Assembly (NCBI GenBank): GCA_016283985.1
Contig: JAEENZ010000180.1
Coordinates: 1 to 55,019 of the forward strand
Length of the DNA stretch: 55,019 nucleotides
DNA from: Bacteroidales bacterium
GTDB taxonomy: Bacteria; Bacteroidota; Bacteroidia; Bacteroidales; UBA932
Direction: 5' to 3'
Both the position numbers and the translations under genes were made by a program. Numbering within the stretch: position 1 is the stretch's first letter; each line of letters starts with the position of its first letter. Below are positions 39,589 through 47,929 of the stretch, piece after piece. The notes under the pieces are model-generated. The model searched no databases and was not told the origin of the DNA. It worked only from the letters and a program-made list of their open reading frames with translations.

Positions 39589-42131
39589 TTTATCACGTAT
39601 TCGACCTTGCTTCCCCGCTCCAGGGCATCGATCACATCCGAGACATCCTGCACCGTCACCTTACCCAGATAGGTGGAGTAGTTGGACAGCACGTCCTTTC
39701 CCTCGGAATTGCGGAGCAGGAAGGCGTCCATCACGTAATCAGGATCCGACTGCTCGCCCGCCATTTCCTGGGCCAGGGCCTCTTTCAGGCCCTTCAGGGT
39801 AGATGCGGAAAGCGGGGTACGGGATATCCTGACGAGGGCCTCGCGCATACGGTTCATCACCTCCATGGGATCGGCGGGTTCGACATCGGCCGGCAGGCCC
39901 TCGGACGGGCAGGGGCGGCAGTTGATGAAGACGGCGATACGCTCGACGGGCAGCAACCGGAGTTCGGTCACGATATCGAAATACTGCCCCATCGGGGCCA
40001 TGTCTTTCACGAGTTCGCGGCGAAGATGCTCCACGGCGATGCGGAAGGCACACCAGTTCTGCATGGTGAACGGACGCTCGGCCGCCATCGCCAGGTTGGC
40101 GCTGGATCCGTCTCCCACCATCCTGTCATCCTTCGCCACCGTGTAGGTGGACCATCCGGACCGGAGCTGATAGCTGACTTTGGGCCGCACCGAGAAACTC
40201 TTGCTTCCGCGGAATCCGCCGATTATCCGGCACAGGAACTTCTGGAGATCATACTGGTTGAGGTTGCCCTCGATGAAAATCACCCCGTCCTGGCTCTTCG
40301 CGAACTGGGCCGCAAAATATCTTTCCGCCTTCTGCGGAAGCTCGTCAGTCAACTTTTCTACCGACTTGGTGAGGGGATAGTAGAAATCCGGGCACATGAT
40401 GCTGTCCGTCACGGCGTTGATGCCGTCGGCGGAGAAGCGGAAATCCTCCTGGCGGAGAGCTTCGCTGCGCCGGTAGTAATCGAAGGCCTTCTGGTTGAGG
40501 GTACGCTGTTTCTGGACGGACAGCAGCGAGCGGAATAGCAGGTTGAGCTTGTCCTGCGGGGTCGTACCGCTTATGCACATGTCCGCGATCCCCACCCGGC
40601 ACGTCATCGTTATCCCGTTGGCCTCAAGCATGTTACGGAACTGCATGCCATCCATCCCGCACACGTCGTACAGCCCCAGTATGTCGCCCACAAAGGCACT
40701 CTCCCCTTCCTTTATTCCAGGAACCTCGGTGTATCCGCCACGCACCATGTAGGCGTAGCGGACCTGCGAATCGGATGTCTTCCGGAACACCACCTTCATG
40801 CCGTTGTTGAAAGCCCACACGCTGCCGCCGGTCTGCGGATCAGTGGTCTCAGTCTTTATCTTCATCTTCTTGTCCACCGGGTAGTAGAGCGAGAGGGAGT
40901 CGGCGGATTTCACGCGGTAGGCCGTCGCCGGAGGGGTATTCTTCCAGGAGTCCTGGAATATCTTCCGGAGGGCCTCCGTGTCCAGGGTGTCGGAAGGGGT
41001 GCCGTAACGGACGGTCAGGTTCCTGCGGGGATCGATGAGGGCGGACACGAAACGGTTGAACATGGAAAGGTCCTGCTCGAGGGATATCCTGCGCCCGCCG
41101 AAGAAGTTGTCTATCTCTTTTTTGGAGGCCATGCTGGCGCCGTAGAGGTAGTTCGCGGTGCAGATGGAAACGTATTCCTCATTGGTCATCCCCGCGTTGG
41201 ATGTCTTCTGCGCCCAGGTACGGAAGCGGGCCTTCGCATCCAGGAATTCGTCCGCCGACACTCCGTTCCTGTCGATATCCGCCAGCACCCCGGAAATCAG
41301 GGCCGTCGCGGCGGCGACATCCTTTTCACTGACGCCGGCCAGGAAGGAATATTCCTCGTCCGAGTCGGTGTGGGCCGTGTCCGTGTAACTGAAACGCAGG
41401 TATCCTAGCGGTATGTCCTTCTCTTCGAAAAGGGCCTCGATGCGCTTGCGTACGATGTATCCGAGCTGGCGGGCGAACATCTCGGTCACCAGAGGCTGGG
41501 GGGTGCTCATGTACTTCTGGGGCGTGCGGGAGGTGGAATAGACCACCCGGATTTCCGCAAGGTCCCGACAGCCGTTGTTGTAGTGGATGAAGCGGGCACG
41601 GTCCGAAGGAGCCCAGATGTATGGTTCCTTTTCCGGTGCGGGGGTACGCTTGCTAACCGTCAGCGACATCATGTACAGGCGGTCCTTCAGGCGGGCGGCG
41701 TCCAGGTCTCCGCAGGCCACGATGGCCTGCTCTCCCTTGAAGTTCTGGATCAGGTTGAATATAAGTATGACGGTGGAGTCCAATGCAACGGATTGGAAGC
41801 TCGGAACATCCTTAAAATTGAAGATTGCGGCTCCTCCGGCATAAGAAATATAGCCGTCGCGGGTATAGCCGACGCCTTTAGAAGCGAGGAATTCATAGCC
41901 AAGAGCCGAGCGCGCATCTTCTTGATTGTCAATGCCTTTCTGCACTAGAGCGAAGTTGGCATAACCTTTGGAAGATTGATTGGGGACGATGTAGTAGGAG
42001 AGCCCGTTGGCAAAGCGCCCGGAAGTGATGCCGGCCTGCTGACTGAGAGTAGGAAGGTCCTGCGCAGACATCCCGGCAGAAAATGCCAGGAAAATTGAAA
42101 TAAAGAGTATATGTCTGAACGCTTTGGTCAT
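39585..42131 (-). CDS. M16-family peptidase homologue lacking the zinc motif
   Basis: An 848-residue secreted protein (signal peptide to about residue 23, FSAGMSAQ) made of two M16 repeats (about 30-430 and 440-848). In active M16 enzymes the first repeat carries HxxEH; here the aligned stretch (about 75-81) reads SALGYEF, and no HxxEH appears elsewhere. The second repeat retains the AFNNGMKVVFRKTSDSQVRY start and the domain order. It is therefore probably a non-catalytic partner or a binding protein. ATG 42131 is preferred to the GTG six codons upstream. Cotranscribed with the DUF3109 gene. Confidence 0.8.
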   Translation of the reverse strand: MTKAFRHILFISIFLAFSAGMSAQDLPTLSQQAGITSGRFANGLSYYIVPNQSSKGYANFALVQKGIDNQEDARSALGYEFLASKGVGYTRDGYISYAGGAAIFNFKDVPSFQSVALDSTVILIFNLIQNFKGEQAIVACGDLDAARLKDRLYMMSLTVSKRTPAPEKEPYIWAPSDRARFIHYNNGCRDLAEIRVVYSTSRTPQKYMSTPQPLVTEMFARQLGYIVRKRIEALFEEKDIPLGYLRFSYTDTAHTDSDEEYSFLAGVSEKDVAAATALISGVLADIDRNGVSADEFLDAKARFRTWAQKTSNAGMTNEEYVSICTANYLYGASMASKKEIDNFFGGRRISLEQDLSMFNRFVSALIDPRRNLTVRYGTPSDTLDTEALRKIFQDSWKNTPPATAYRVKSADSLSLYYPVDKKMKIKTETTDPQTGGSVWAFNNGMKVVFRKTSDSQVRYAYMVRGGYTEVPGIKEGESAFVGDILGLYDVCGMDGMQFRNMLEANGITMTCRVGIADMCISGTTPQDKLNLLFRSLLSVQKQRTLNQKAFDYYRRSEALRQEDFRFSADGINAVTDSIMCPDFYYPLTKSVEKLTDELPQKAERYFAAQFAKSQDGVIFIEGNLNQYDLQKFLCRIIGGFRGSKSFSVRPKVSYQLRSGWSTYTVAKDDRMVGDGSSANLAMAAERPFTMQNWCAFRIAVEHLRRELVKDMAPMGQYFDIVTELRLLPVERIAVFINCRPCPSEGLPADVEPADPMEVMNRMREALVRISRTPLSASTLKGLKEALAQEMAGEQSDPDYVMDAFLLRNSEGKDVLSNYSTYLGKVTVQDVSDVIDALERGSKVEYVIK

Positions 42132-42148
42132 ATTAAGGCAACCGGACA

Positions 42149-42156
42149 CAAAAATA
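42149..42156 (-). promoter_or_regulatory. -7 box of the M16/DUF3109 operon
   Basis: Minus-strand TATTTTTG matches TAnnTTTG, 17 bp before the M16 ATG; it overlaps the alternative GTG codon, supporting the downstream start. No TTG box at the usual distance. Confidence 0.55.
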
Positions 42157-42169
42157 CAACAAAAATTAC

Positions 42170-42177
42170 TATTTTTG
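42170..42177 (+). promoter_or_regulatory. -7 box of the TPR/U32 operon
   Basis: Plus-strand TATTTTTG, 43 bp before ATG 42220. It lies 13 bp from the divergent M16 -7 box, so the two promoters are back to back. No TTG box at the usual distance. Confidence 0.55.
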
Positions 42178-42219
42178 CGAATTGTAACAAGGATTGAACC
42201 AAAACAAACTTATAAGAAA

Positions 42220-43164
42220 ATGAAAAAGCTTATCATCATTGTAGCATCGATGCTTTTCGCGGGATTCGCTTATGCACAGGATCTGGCATCGGTAACTGAG
42301 ACCTACAACAACGGTATTACCGCCAATGAGGCCGGCAACGTTGAAATGGCTCTTCAGAATTTCAAGGAAGCCCTTGTGATGGCTGAAGCCCTGGGCGAAC
42401 CGGGTGCCGAGATCGTGGCCAATTGCAAGAGTTCCATTCCTATACTGATGTTCTCCATCGCCAAGAAGGCGGTGAACGAGACCGAATACGACAAGGCCGT
42501 GGCCGGCCTGAAGGAGACCATCGAGGTGGCGACCAAATACGGCGTGGACAACATTGCCGACGAGGCCACCGTCCTCATCCCCCAGGTCCTCATGCAGAAG
42601 GCCAACGGTTTCTTCAACGATAAGGATTACGCCAGCGCAGCAGAGGCCTACAAGGCAGTCCTCGCAGAAGATGCAGCCAACGGCATGGCCAGCCTGCGTC
42701 TCGGTGCAGCCCTCAAGGCCCTTGGAGACAAGGCCGGTGCGGTCGAGGCTTTCGAGGCCGCTATCGCGAACGGACAGGACAAGGCCGCGAGCAAGCAGCT
42801 CATCAATCTCTATCAGCAGGATGCCGCAGCAAGCCTCAAGGCAAAGAAGTATGACGATGCCATCGCCGCCGCCCTCGAATCCAACAAGTACGGCGAAAAT
42901 GCAAAGGCATACCAGATCGCAGGCACAGCTGCCTCCAACGGCGGCAAGACCAAGCAGGCCATCGAATACTTCGAGAAGTACATCGAGCTTGCTCCCAATG
43001 CGAAGAATTCCGGAGACATCCTCTTCAGCATCGCAGTTTCTTATCAGCAGCTGAAGGATAATGCCAAGGCAAAGGAGTACTACCAGAAGGCCGTCGCCGA
43101 TCCTACCAAGATCAACCCCAACAACCTGAAGAATGCGCAGGCGATGATCGCCGCCATCAAGTAA
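42220..43164 (+). CDS. Periplasmic tetratricopeptide-repeat protein
   Basis: A 314-residue exported protein: signal peptide MKKLIIIVASMLFAGFAYA, then helical TPR units covering the rest (NGITANEAGNVEMALQNFKE, KANGFFNDKDYASAAEAYKA, AALKALGDKAGAVEAFEAAI, KQAIEYFEKYIELAPN, KAKEYYQKAV), spaced about 34 residues. TPR proteins act as protein-binding scaffolds; no specific partner can be named. The upstream in-frame start at 42124 lies before the promoter and is rejected. It ends 2 bp before the U32 gene. Confidence 0.88.
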   Translation: MKKLIIIVASMLFAGFAYAQDLASVTETYNNGITANEAGNVEMALQNFKEALVMAEALGEPGAEIVANCKSSIPILMFSIAKKAVNETEYDKAVAGLKETIEVATKYGVDNIADEATVLIPQVLMQKANGFFNDKDYASAAEAYKAVLAEDAANGMASLRLGAALKALGDKAGAVEAFEAAIANGQDKAASKQLINLYQQDAAASLKAKKYDDAIAAALESNKYGENAKAYQIAGTAASNGGKTKQAIEYFEKYIELAPNAKNSGDILFSIAVSYQQLKDNAKAKEYYQKAVADPTKINPNNLKNAQAMIAAIK

Positions 43165-43166
43165 GG

Positions 43167-44921
43167 ATGAAGACCTGCCTGGAACTCCTTTCTCCGGCAA
43201 GGAATGCTGACATCGGCATCGCTGCGATTGACTGCGGTGCCGATGCCGTATATATCGCCGGGCCGCAGTTCGGGGCAAGGAAAGATGCCTGGAATACGGT
43301 AGAGGATATCGCCAGGCTGTGCGAATATGCACACAGATTCGGGGCGAAGGTTTTCGTCACCGTGAACATCCTCCTGAGGGATGACGAATTGGAAGAAGTC
43401 CACCGCCAGATGCTCGCCGAGCAGGAAGCCGGGGTGGACGCATTTATCATCCGCGACATGCGCATCTGCGGCTGGGAAGATATCACCGTTCCCCTGCATG
43501 CCTCGACGCAATGCGCGATACGCACCGTGGAGGATGCCAGGCGCTGCGCCGATGCCGGATGCACCAGGATAGTGCTGGAGCGCGAACTGCCGCTGGCAAC
43601 GATTCAGGAGATCTGCCATGCTGTGGACTGTGAGGTCGAATGCTTCGTGCATGGAGCCCTCTGCGTATGCTACAGCGGGGATTGCCGCCTGAGCGAGTAC
43701 CTGAACGGGCGCAGCGCCGACAGGGGCGAATGCGTGCAGGCCTGCCGCTCCATGTACGACCTTGTGGACGACTCCGGAAAGGTGCTGGTGAAGAACAAGG
43801 CCCTGCTCTCGCTGAAAGACTTCAACCTGCACGACCGCCTGCCGGAACTGGCCGCGGCCGGGGTGATGTCCTTCAAGATCGAGGGGAGACTGAAGAGCGC
43901 TTCCTATGTGCGGAACATCACTCGCTATTATTCGGATGCCCTGGACGCACTTGTGGCCGCAGAGCCGGACAAATACGCCCGGGCCTCGTTCGGAAAGGTT
44001 TACGGCGGAGTGGCGCCGGATCCCTGGAAGACTTTCAACCGGGGTTATACCGAACTGTTCTTCGACGGAAAACGGGGCAAGTGGTCTTCGATGGATGCCC
44101 CGAAGTCGATGGGAGAGTTTATCGGCACAGTTATTTCCGTGCGCCGGCACGGCAAGGATGCCGAGATTGTGCTGAAACCCGCCTCCATGGGCCTGGAATT
44201 GCATAACGGAGACGGATTCGCCTTTGCGGGAAAGAACGGGGTCGTGGGATTCCGGGGAGACTTATGTTCGTGTAACACAATAGTTTGCAAGCCCGTAGAC
44301 GGACTGAAGGAAGGGGTGTCTCTATACCGTAACATTGACACCGCTTTCGAGAAAGAACTTGACCGGAACCCCAGCCACAGGGAGGTCTCAGTGGCGCTTT
44401 CTGTGCGCGTGCATGGAAAATGGAACATCGATGTTACGGCTGTTTCGGAGGACGGGAGGGAGTTTACAAGCCCTTTCAAGGCGGATCTTGAGAAGGCCGA
44501 AAACCGCGACAGGGCGGAAGCTATGCTCCGCGAGCAACTCGGAAAGCGCAGCCTACACTATCATTTCCATGTGGATTCGGTGATTTCAGATGCCCCCGGT
44601 GCGGCTTTGCCGCTGCTCAGCGCATCCACGATCAACAGCATACGCCGACTGATTGCCGAAGATCTGGATTCAATGAAGATTTCTGTGGGCGGCGGAAAAG
44701 CGACTTCTCCAGAGGACGCATCCGCCGCCCACAACACTCAGGCGGCAAATTATCTGATGAAATCCAAGTATTGCATCAAATATGAGTTAGGACTCTGCCC
44801 AACGCATCAGGGGGCGAAACCGATGGGACCGCTGTATCTACTGAACAATGGCAGGCGCCTTGCACTTCACTTCGACTGCAAGGCCTGTGAAATGGGCGTC
44901 ATGGTTGCTCCCAGTCGATAA
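43167..44921 (+). CDS. U32 peptidase-family protein (RNA hydroxylation type)
   Basis: A 584-residue protein: N-terminal TIM-barrel-like U32 domain with LELLSPARNADIGIAAIDCG, ADAVYIAGPQFGARK, VTVNILLRDDEL, and the signature EVECFVHGALCVCYSGDCRL near residues 155-174, plus conserved C residues in RGECVQACRSMYDL and the substrate-like SLKDFNLHD. The C-terminal part (about 290-584) matches the longer RlhA-type proteins. E. coli relatives RlhA and TrhP hydroxylate cytidine in 23S rRNA or uridine in tRNA, so RNA modification is the likely role, not proteolysis. Its tail overlaps the convergent vapC by 23 bp. Confidence 0.88.
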   Translation: MKTCLELLSPARNADIGIAAIDCGADAVYIAGPQFGARKDAWNTVEDIARLCEYAHRFGAKVFVTVNILLRDDELEEVHRQMLAEQEAGVDAFIIRDMRICGWEDITVPLHASTQCAIRTVEDARRCADAGCTRIVLERELPLATIQEICHAVDCEVECFVHGALCVCYSGDCRLSEYLNGRSADRGECVQACRSMYDLVDDSGKVLVKNKALLSLKDFNLHDRLPELAAAGVMSFKIEGRLKSASYVRNITRYYSDALDALVAAEPDKYARASFGKVYGGVAPDPWKTFNRGYTELFFDGKRGKWSSMDAPKSMGEFIGTVISVRRHGKDAEIVLKPASMGLELHNGDGFAFAGKNGVVGFRGDLCSCNTIVCKPVDGLKEGVSLYRNIDTAFEKELDRNPSHREVSVALSVRVHGKWNIDVTAVSEDGREFTSPFKADLEKAENRDRAEAMLREQLGKRSLHYHFHVDSVISDAPGAALPLLSASTINSIRRLIAEDLDSMKISVGGGKATSPEDASAAHNTQAANYLMKSKYCIKYELGLCPTHQGAKPMGPLYLLNNGRRLALHFDCKACEMGVMVAPSR

Positions 44922-45294
44922 GTTTCAATCCCGGGATACGTTCGAAGTGACCGGCATTGTGGGTTACCAACGTAAGGTCGCGATCCAGAGCCGTTGCAGC
45001 TATCAACAAATCAAAGTTGTCAATTCTGGCTCCTTTCTTTTCAACCAACGCTCTTAACCTTCCGTACGTTTCGATATGATTACTTATCGGATGGACCGTG
45101 ATTTGTTTCTTTACAAATTCTATCTCGTGATAGTGCCTGTCAAATCCACCTTTATTTGCACCGTATATCAATTCTGCCAGCGTTATTTCACTCACGGCGC
45201 AATTGGGAAGGCCAGCCATTGCAGCGGCGGACCTTACCTGCTGATTATTCTTGAACAGTTCTATCAAAACATTGGTATCCAAAAGGTATTTCAT
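44899..45294 (-). CDS. vapC: PIN-domain toxin VapC
   Basis: A 131-residue PIN-domain ribonuclease. The acidic residues that bind Mg/Mn are visible: D6 in YLLDTNVLIELF, E41 in ITLAELIYGA and D92/D95 in ARIDNFDLLIAATAL, with the LTLVTHNAGHFERIPGLKL ending typical of VapC. In the family it cleaves tRNA or rRNA when the antitoxin is lost. Its ATG overlaps the vapB stop by 4 bp. It converges on, and overlaps by 23 bp, the U32 gene. Confidence 0.93.
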   Translation of the reverse strand: MKYLLDTNVLIELFKNNQQVRSAAAMAGLPNCAVSEITLAELIYGANKGGFDRHYHEIEFVKKQITVHPISNHIETYGRLRALVEKKGARIDNFDLLIAATALDRDLTLVTHNAGHFERIPGLKLIDWEQP

Positions 45295-45560
45295 AGCTCT
45301 ATCGGTTCTCTGGTTGAAATATGCCGGCCTTCTTCGATATCCCTTAACAATGCATCAGCCTCTTCCGGGTTATCATGCCATCCGCCGTGCGAAATCGGGG
45401 CAAACGGGTCTTCAATGGCAAGCACAGACCCAACGACCAACCTTGGACCGTGTAATTCCATGCTTACCACATCCTTTTCCTTTAACGACATCTCTTTCAA
45501 TACCTTCGAAGGAATGATTATTCCGAGACTGTGACCTATCCTGATGATTTTACCACGCAT
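45291..45560 (-). CDS. vapB: AbrB/MazE-type antitoxin VapB
   Basis: An 89-residue antitoxin whose N-terminal swapped-hairpin DNA-binding domain reads MRGKIIRIGHSLGIIIPSKV, followed by LKEMSLKEKDVVSMELHGPRL and a flexible C-terminal tail (DPFAPISHGGWHDNPEEADA) that would wrap VapC. ATG 45560 is chosen over ATG 45605 because a promoter at 45615-45585 places the transcription start near 45578, and because AbrB-type antitoxins begin this way. It is expected to repress its own promoter. Confidence 0.88.
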   Translation of the reverse strand: MRGKIIRIGHSLGIIIPSKVLKEMSLKEKDVVSMELHGPRLVVGSVLAIEDPFAPISHGGWHDNPEEADALLRDIEEGRHISTREPIEL

Positions 45561-45584
45561 ATCTTCATTGTTTTTGATATTCGG

Positions 45585-45615
45585 TAAAGGTAAAACAAAT
45601 TCCATAAATAATCAA
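45585..45615 (-). promoter_or_regulatory. vapBC promoter
   Basis: Minus strand: TTG at 45615-45613, 20-bp spacer, then TACCTTTA at 45592-45585, one base off TAnnTTTG. Transcription would start near 45578, just ahead of vapB ATG 45560. Confidence 0.55.
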
Positions 45616-45616
45616 T

Positions 45617-45628
45617 ATGTTATAACAT
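45617..45628. promoter_or_regulatory. Candidate VapB operator palindrome
   Basis: ATGTTATAACAT is a perfect 12-bp palindrome directly upstream of the vapBC -33 box and touching the stop codon of the neighbouring lipoprotein gene. Autoregulation by the antitoxin at such palindromes is usual for AbrB-type systems; the assignment here is inference. Confidence 0.45.
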
Positions 45629-46797
45629 TATTCCAAAGCAAAGGTGACTTTTACGTCACCGAAGCGGCCTTCGATGGATTTTCCTTTGGTGAAATAGGTG
45701 GCACCGAGCTGGCCGCGCCAGACGACGTCGTCGGAACTGCGATATGGGATGTCTACGTCGAAGCCGTATGTCTTGGACTTGATTTTTACCGAGGCGGCGC
45801 ACTTCCAGTTGGTCCTGGTTCCGCCGTCGTCTTCGACAATCAGGAATGCCAGTTTGTCGAGCTGGTCCGAGAAATCCGTAACAAGCAGGGCCTTGAAACT
45901 CTTCTTCTTGCCAATCTCACTTCGTTTGACCACCACCACGAAATCCGTCACCTCCGGCTGATAATTCTTCAAATCCTCCTCTGTTGTCGCATAAAACCCG
46001 TTGACGGCACCGCACCAGACATGGAATTCGGAAGCACCGGCCAGCCAGCTGTCGTAGTTGCGGAGCATGGTGAAATCCTTTATATAAAGGTTGTACCTGT
46101 CCACATCCTCGGGGTCGTCATCGAAGTCCCAGATCGATTTTGTGTCCAGGAAGGATTCCAGGGGCACGCAGTCCGAATCGTCATTCTGGTTTATAACCCA
46201 CACCGGACGGCTCCTAGCCACGGTTTCGTCTACGAAGACGGAATCCACGACCTCGTAACCGTTGTCCGTAGAAGTTATCACATAGGCATAGTTCGATTCT
46301 GCGCCGTTGCCCAGATCGAAAGTTATGAGCGGAAGCGTCCGTCCGTCCCAGTTTTCGGAGTACGGCCAGTATATCTGCATGCCGGATTCCTGAAGATAAT
46401 CCAGATAGCGCTGCACGTCCTCGGCACCCGCCTTCGTAGACGAGGATACGTGCGAGGCGAGATAATCCTCTATCATGGAACGGAGAGGTCTCTGATAGGA
46501 GGATGCCTTGGTGGCCGAGGAGCCCCGTTCGCCTACTCCGGCACCCGGGGAGGTCAGCAGGTCGGCCATCATATACTCTTCGTCATAACCGTTGGCCGAT
46601 GATGCATTTACGGCATCATATACTTCATATAACTGCCCGTCTCCGAGAGGCAGGGACGACAGCATCCTGGCCACGTCCCTCTTGGTCATCAGGCCCTCGG
46701 AATTCTTTGTTCCAACCGGTTCGTCGCCCCGGTTGCAGGCGATTGCGCAGAGCAGCCCCGCCGCCAGCGCAAAGAGTTTTACGGATAACGTTTTCAT
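45628..46797 (-). CDS. Lipoprotein of unknown function
   Basis: A 389-residue protein with a lipoprotein signal (MKTLSVKLFALAAGLLCAIA then Cys21), a Ser/Thr/Lys-rich region (about 30-115, STKAG), then a beta-rich body with IYWPYSENWDGRTLPLITFD, a YAYVITSTDNGYEVVDSVFV stretch and SEFHVWCGAVNGFYATTEED. I do not recognise the family. ATG 46797 is used; the longer frame starts without a signal. The stop overlaps the vapB operator palindrome. Confidence 0.65.
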   Translation of the reverse strand: MKTLSVKLFALAAGLLCAIACNRGDEPVGTKNSEGLMTKRDVARMLSSLPLGDGQLYEVYDAVNASSANGYDEEYMMADLLTSPGAGVGERGSSATKASSYQRPLRSMIEDYLASHVSSSTKAGAEDVQRYLDYLQESGMQIYWPYSENWDGRTLPLITFDLGNGAESNYAYVITSTDNGYEVVDSVFVDETVARSRPVWVINQNDDSDCVPLESFLDTKSIWDFDDDPEDVDRYNLYIKDFTMLRNYDSWLAGASEFHVWCGAVNGFYATTEEDLKNYQPEVTDFVVVVKRSEIGKKKSFKALLVTDFSDQLDKLAFLIVEDDGGTRTNWKCAASVKIKSKTYGFDVDIPYRSSDDVVWRGQLGATYFTKGKSIEGRFGDVKVTFALE

Positions 46798-46865
46798 ACC
46801 CACTTTTCGTTTTTGCAAAGTGAGCGATTATTATCCGTTTTAGCGGTTTTTAAACGTTTATTTGA

Positions 46866-46896
46866 TAAAAAAGCCCACCGAAGCACTCCGGTGGGC
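46866..46896 (-). terminator. Intrinsic terminator after ddl
   Basis: Minus strand: GCCCACCG-GAGTGCTT-CGGTGGGC (46896-46873) forms an 8-bp GC-rich stem followed by a run of T (46872-46867). It lies 15 bp after the ddl stop codon and closes the PBP1A-ddl operon. Confidence 0.85.
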
Positions 46897-46911
46897 AGAT
46901 TCTTTCAGCTT

Positions 46912-47928
46912 TTATCCGTTTTCGATGATGTCCGAAAGGAAATCCGTTATGTCTATGCCGGCGGCGCGGACCATTTTTGGGACGAGAGATGCGCTGGTCA
47001 TTCCGGGGATCGTGTTGACCTCCAGGAAGTACAGGCCGTCCTCGGCGAAGATGTAATCCATGCGCACCAGGCCGGAGCAGTCGAGATTCTCATAGATGCG
47101 GGCTGTCGTGGACTGGACAAGCTTCACGATATCCTCCGATCCCTCGGCTGGGCAAACCTCGCGGCTGTGGCCGTTGTACTTGGCATCGTAGTCGAAATAC
47201 TCGTTTTCGGTGATGATCTCGATGATTGGCAGGGTGTGGACGACGCCGGATGTACGGTATGCCGCGCAGGTGAACTCGCGGCCGTTGATTCCCTGCTCGA
47301 CCAGCACGGTAGGTCCTTCGGAGAAGGCATAGCCGACGGCCGTAGCCACGTCGGCGGGATCCTTCACCATCGTCACACCGAAACTAGACCCGCCAATGGT
47401 GGGCTTCACGAATACGGGAAACTTGAGCGATGCCGCGACCTGGGAGGAGAAAGCCTCCAGGTCGGCCCCTTTGTGAACGAAGGCGTCGGGAGCGCATTTG
47501 ACTATGCCGAGATCCCGAATATAGCTCTTGCAGGCGTATTTATCGAACGCGATGGCGCTGACAGCAGAAGAACAAGTGCTGAAGGGGATGCCGAGCATCT
47601 CCAGATAGCCCTGAAGCTGTCCGCTCTCGCCCGGAGCGCCGTGCTGCATGATGTACACGTAGTCGAAGCGCACTTTCTCGCCAAGCACGGTGATGCTGAA
47701 ATCGGTCTTGTCAACCTCGGGGCGGGAGCCCTCGGGGAAAGGCACGCGCATGGCGTCCTTCTTCTTGAAGGCTACCAGCTGCCACTTGCCGAAACGGGCG
47801 AAAATCTCGTAGACATCATAACGGTCGCCGTCGATGCGCGAGGCCGTGAATTCCCCGCTGCGGCATGCCACCTCCCACTCGGAAGAGTCGCTTCCGTAGA
47901 TAACGGCTATAGTCTTGTACTTTCCCAT
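46912..47928 (-). CDS. ddl: D-alanine-D-alanine ligase
   Basis: A 338-residue ATP-grasp ligase making D-Ala-D-Ala for peptidoglycan. N-terminal IAVIYGSDSSEWEVA, the segment IMQHGAPGESGQLQGYLEML (substrate-binding, normally H-G-x-x-GE-D/SG), FPVFVKPTIGGSSFGVTMVKD (ATP-binding), LVEQGINGREFTCAAY and the C-terminal YFLEVNTIPGMTSASLVPKM (metal-binding Glu/Asn) are present. Start MGKYKTIAVIYG at 47928 is 1 bp after the PBP stop. Cotranscription with PBP1A couples two steps of cell-wall synthesis. Confidence 0.96.
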   Translation of the reverse strand: MGKYKTIAVIYGSDSSEWEVACRSGEFTASRIDGDRYDVYEIFARFGKWQLVAFKKKDAMRVPFPEGSRPEVDKTDFSITVLGEKVRFDYVYIMQHGAPGESGQLQGYLEMLGIPFSTCSSAVSAIAFDKYACKSYIRDLGIVKCAPDAFVHKGADLEAFSSQVAASLKFPVFVKPTIGGSSFGVTMVKDPADVATAVGYAFSEGPTVLVEQGINGREFTCAAYRTSGVVHTLPIIEIITENEYFDYDAKYNGHSREVCPAEGSEDIVKLVQSTTARIYENLDCSGLVRMDYIFAEDGLYFLEVNTIPGMTSASLVPKMVRAAGIDITDFLSDIIENG

Positions 47929-47929
47929 A

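Noticed and set aside
45561..45605. Longer VapB starting at ATG 45605
   Set aside because: The predicted transcription start near 45578 would exclude it, and the AbrB-type domain begins at ATG 45560.
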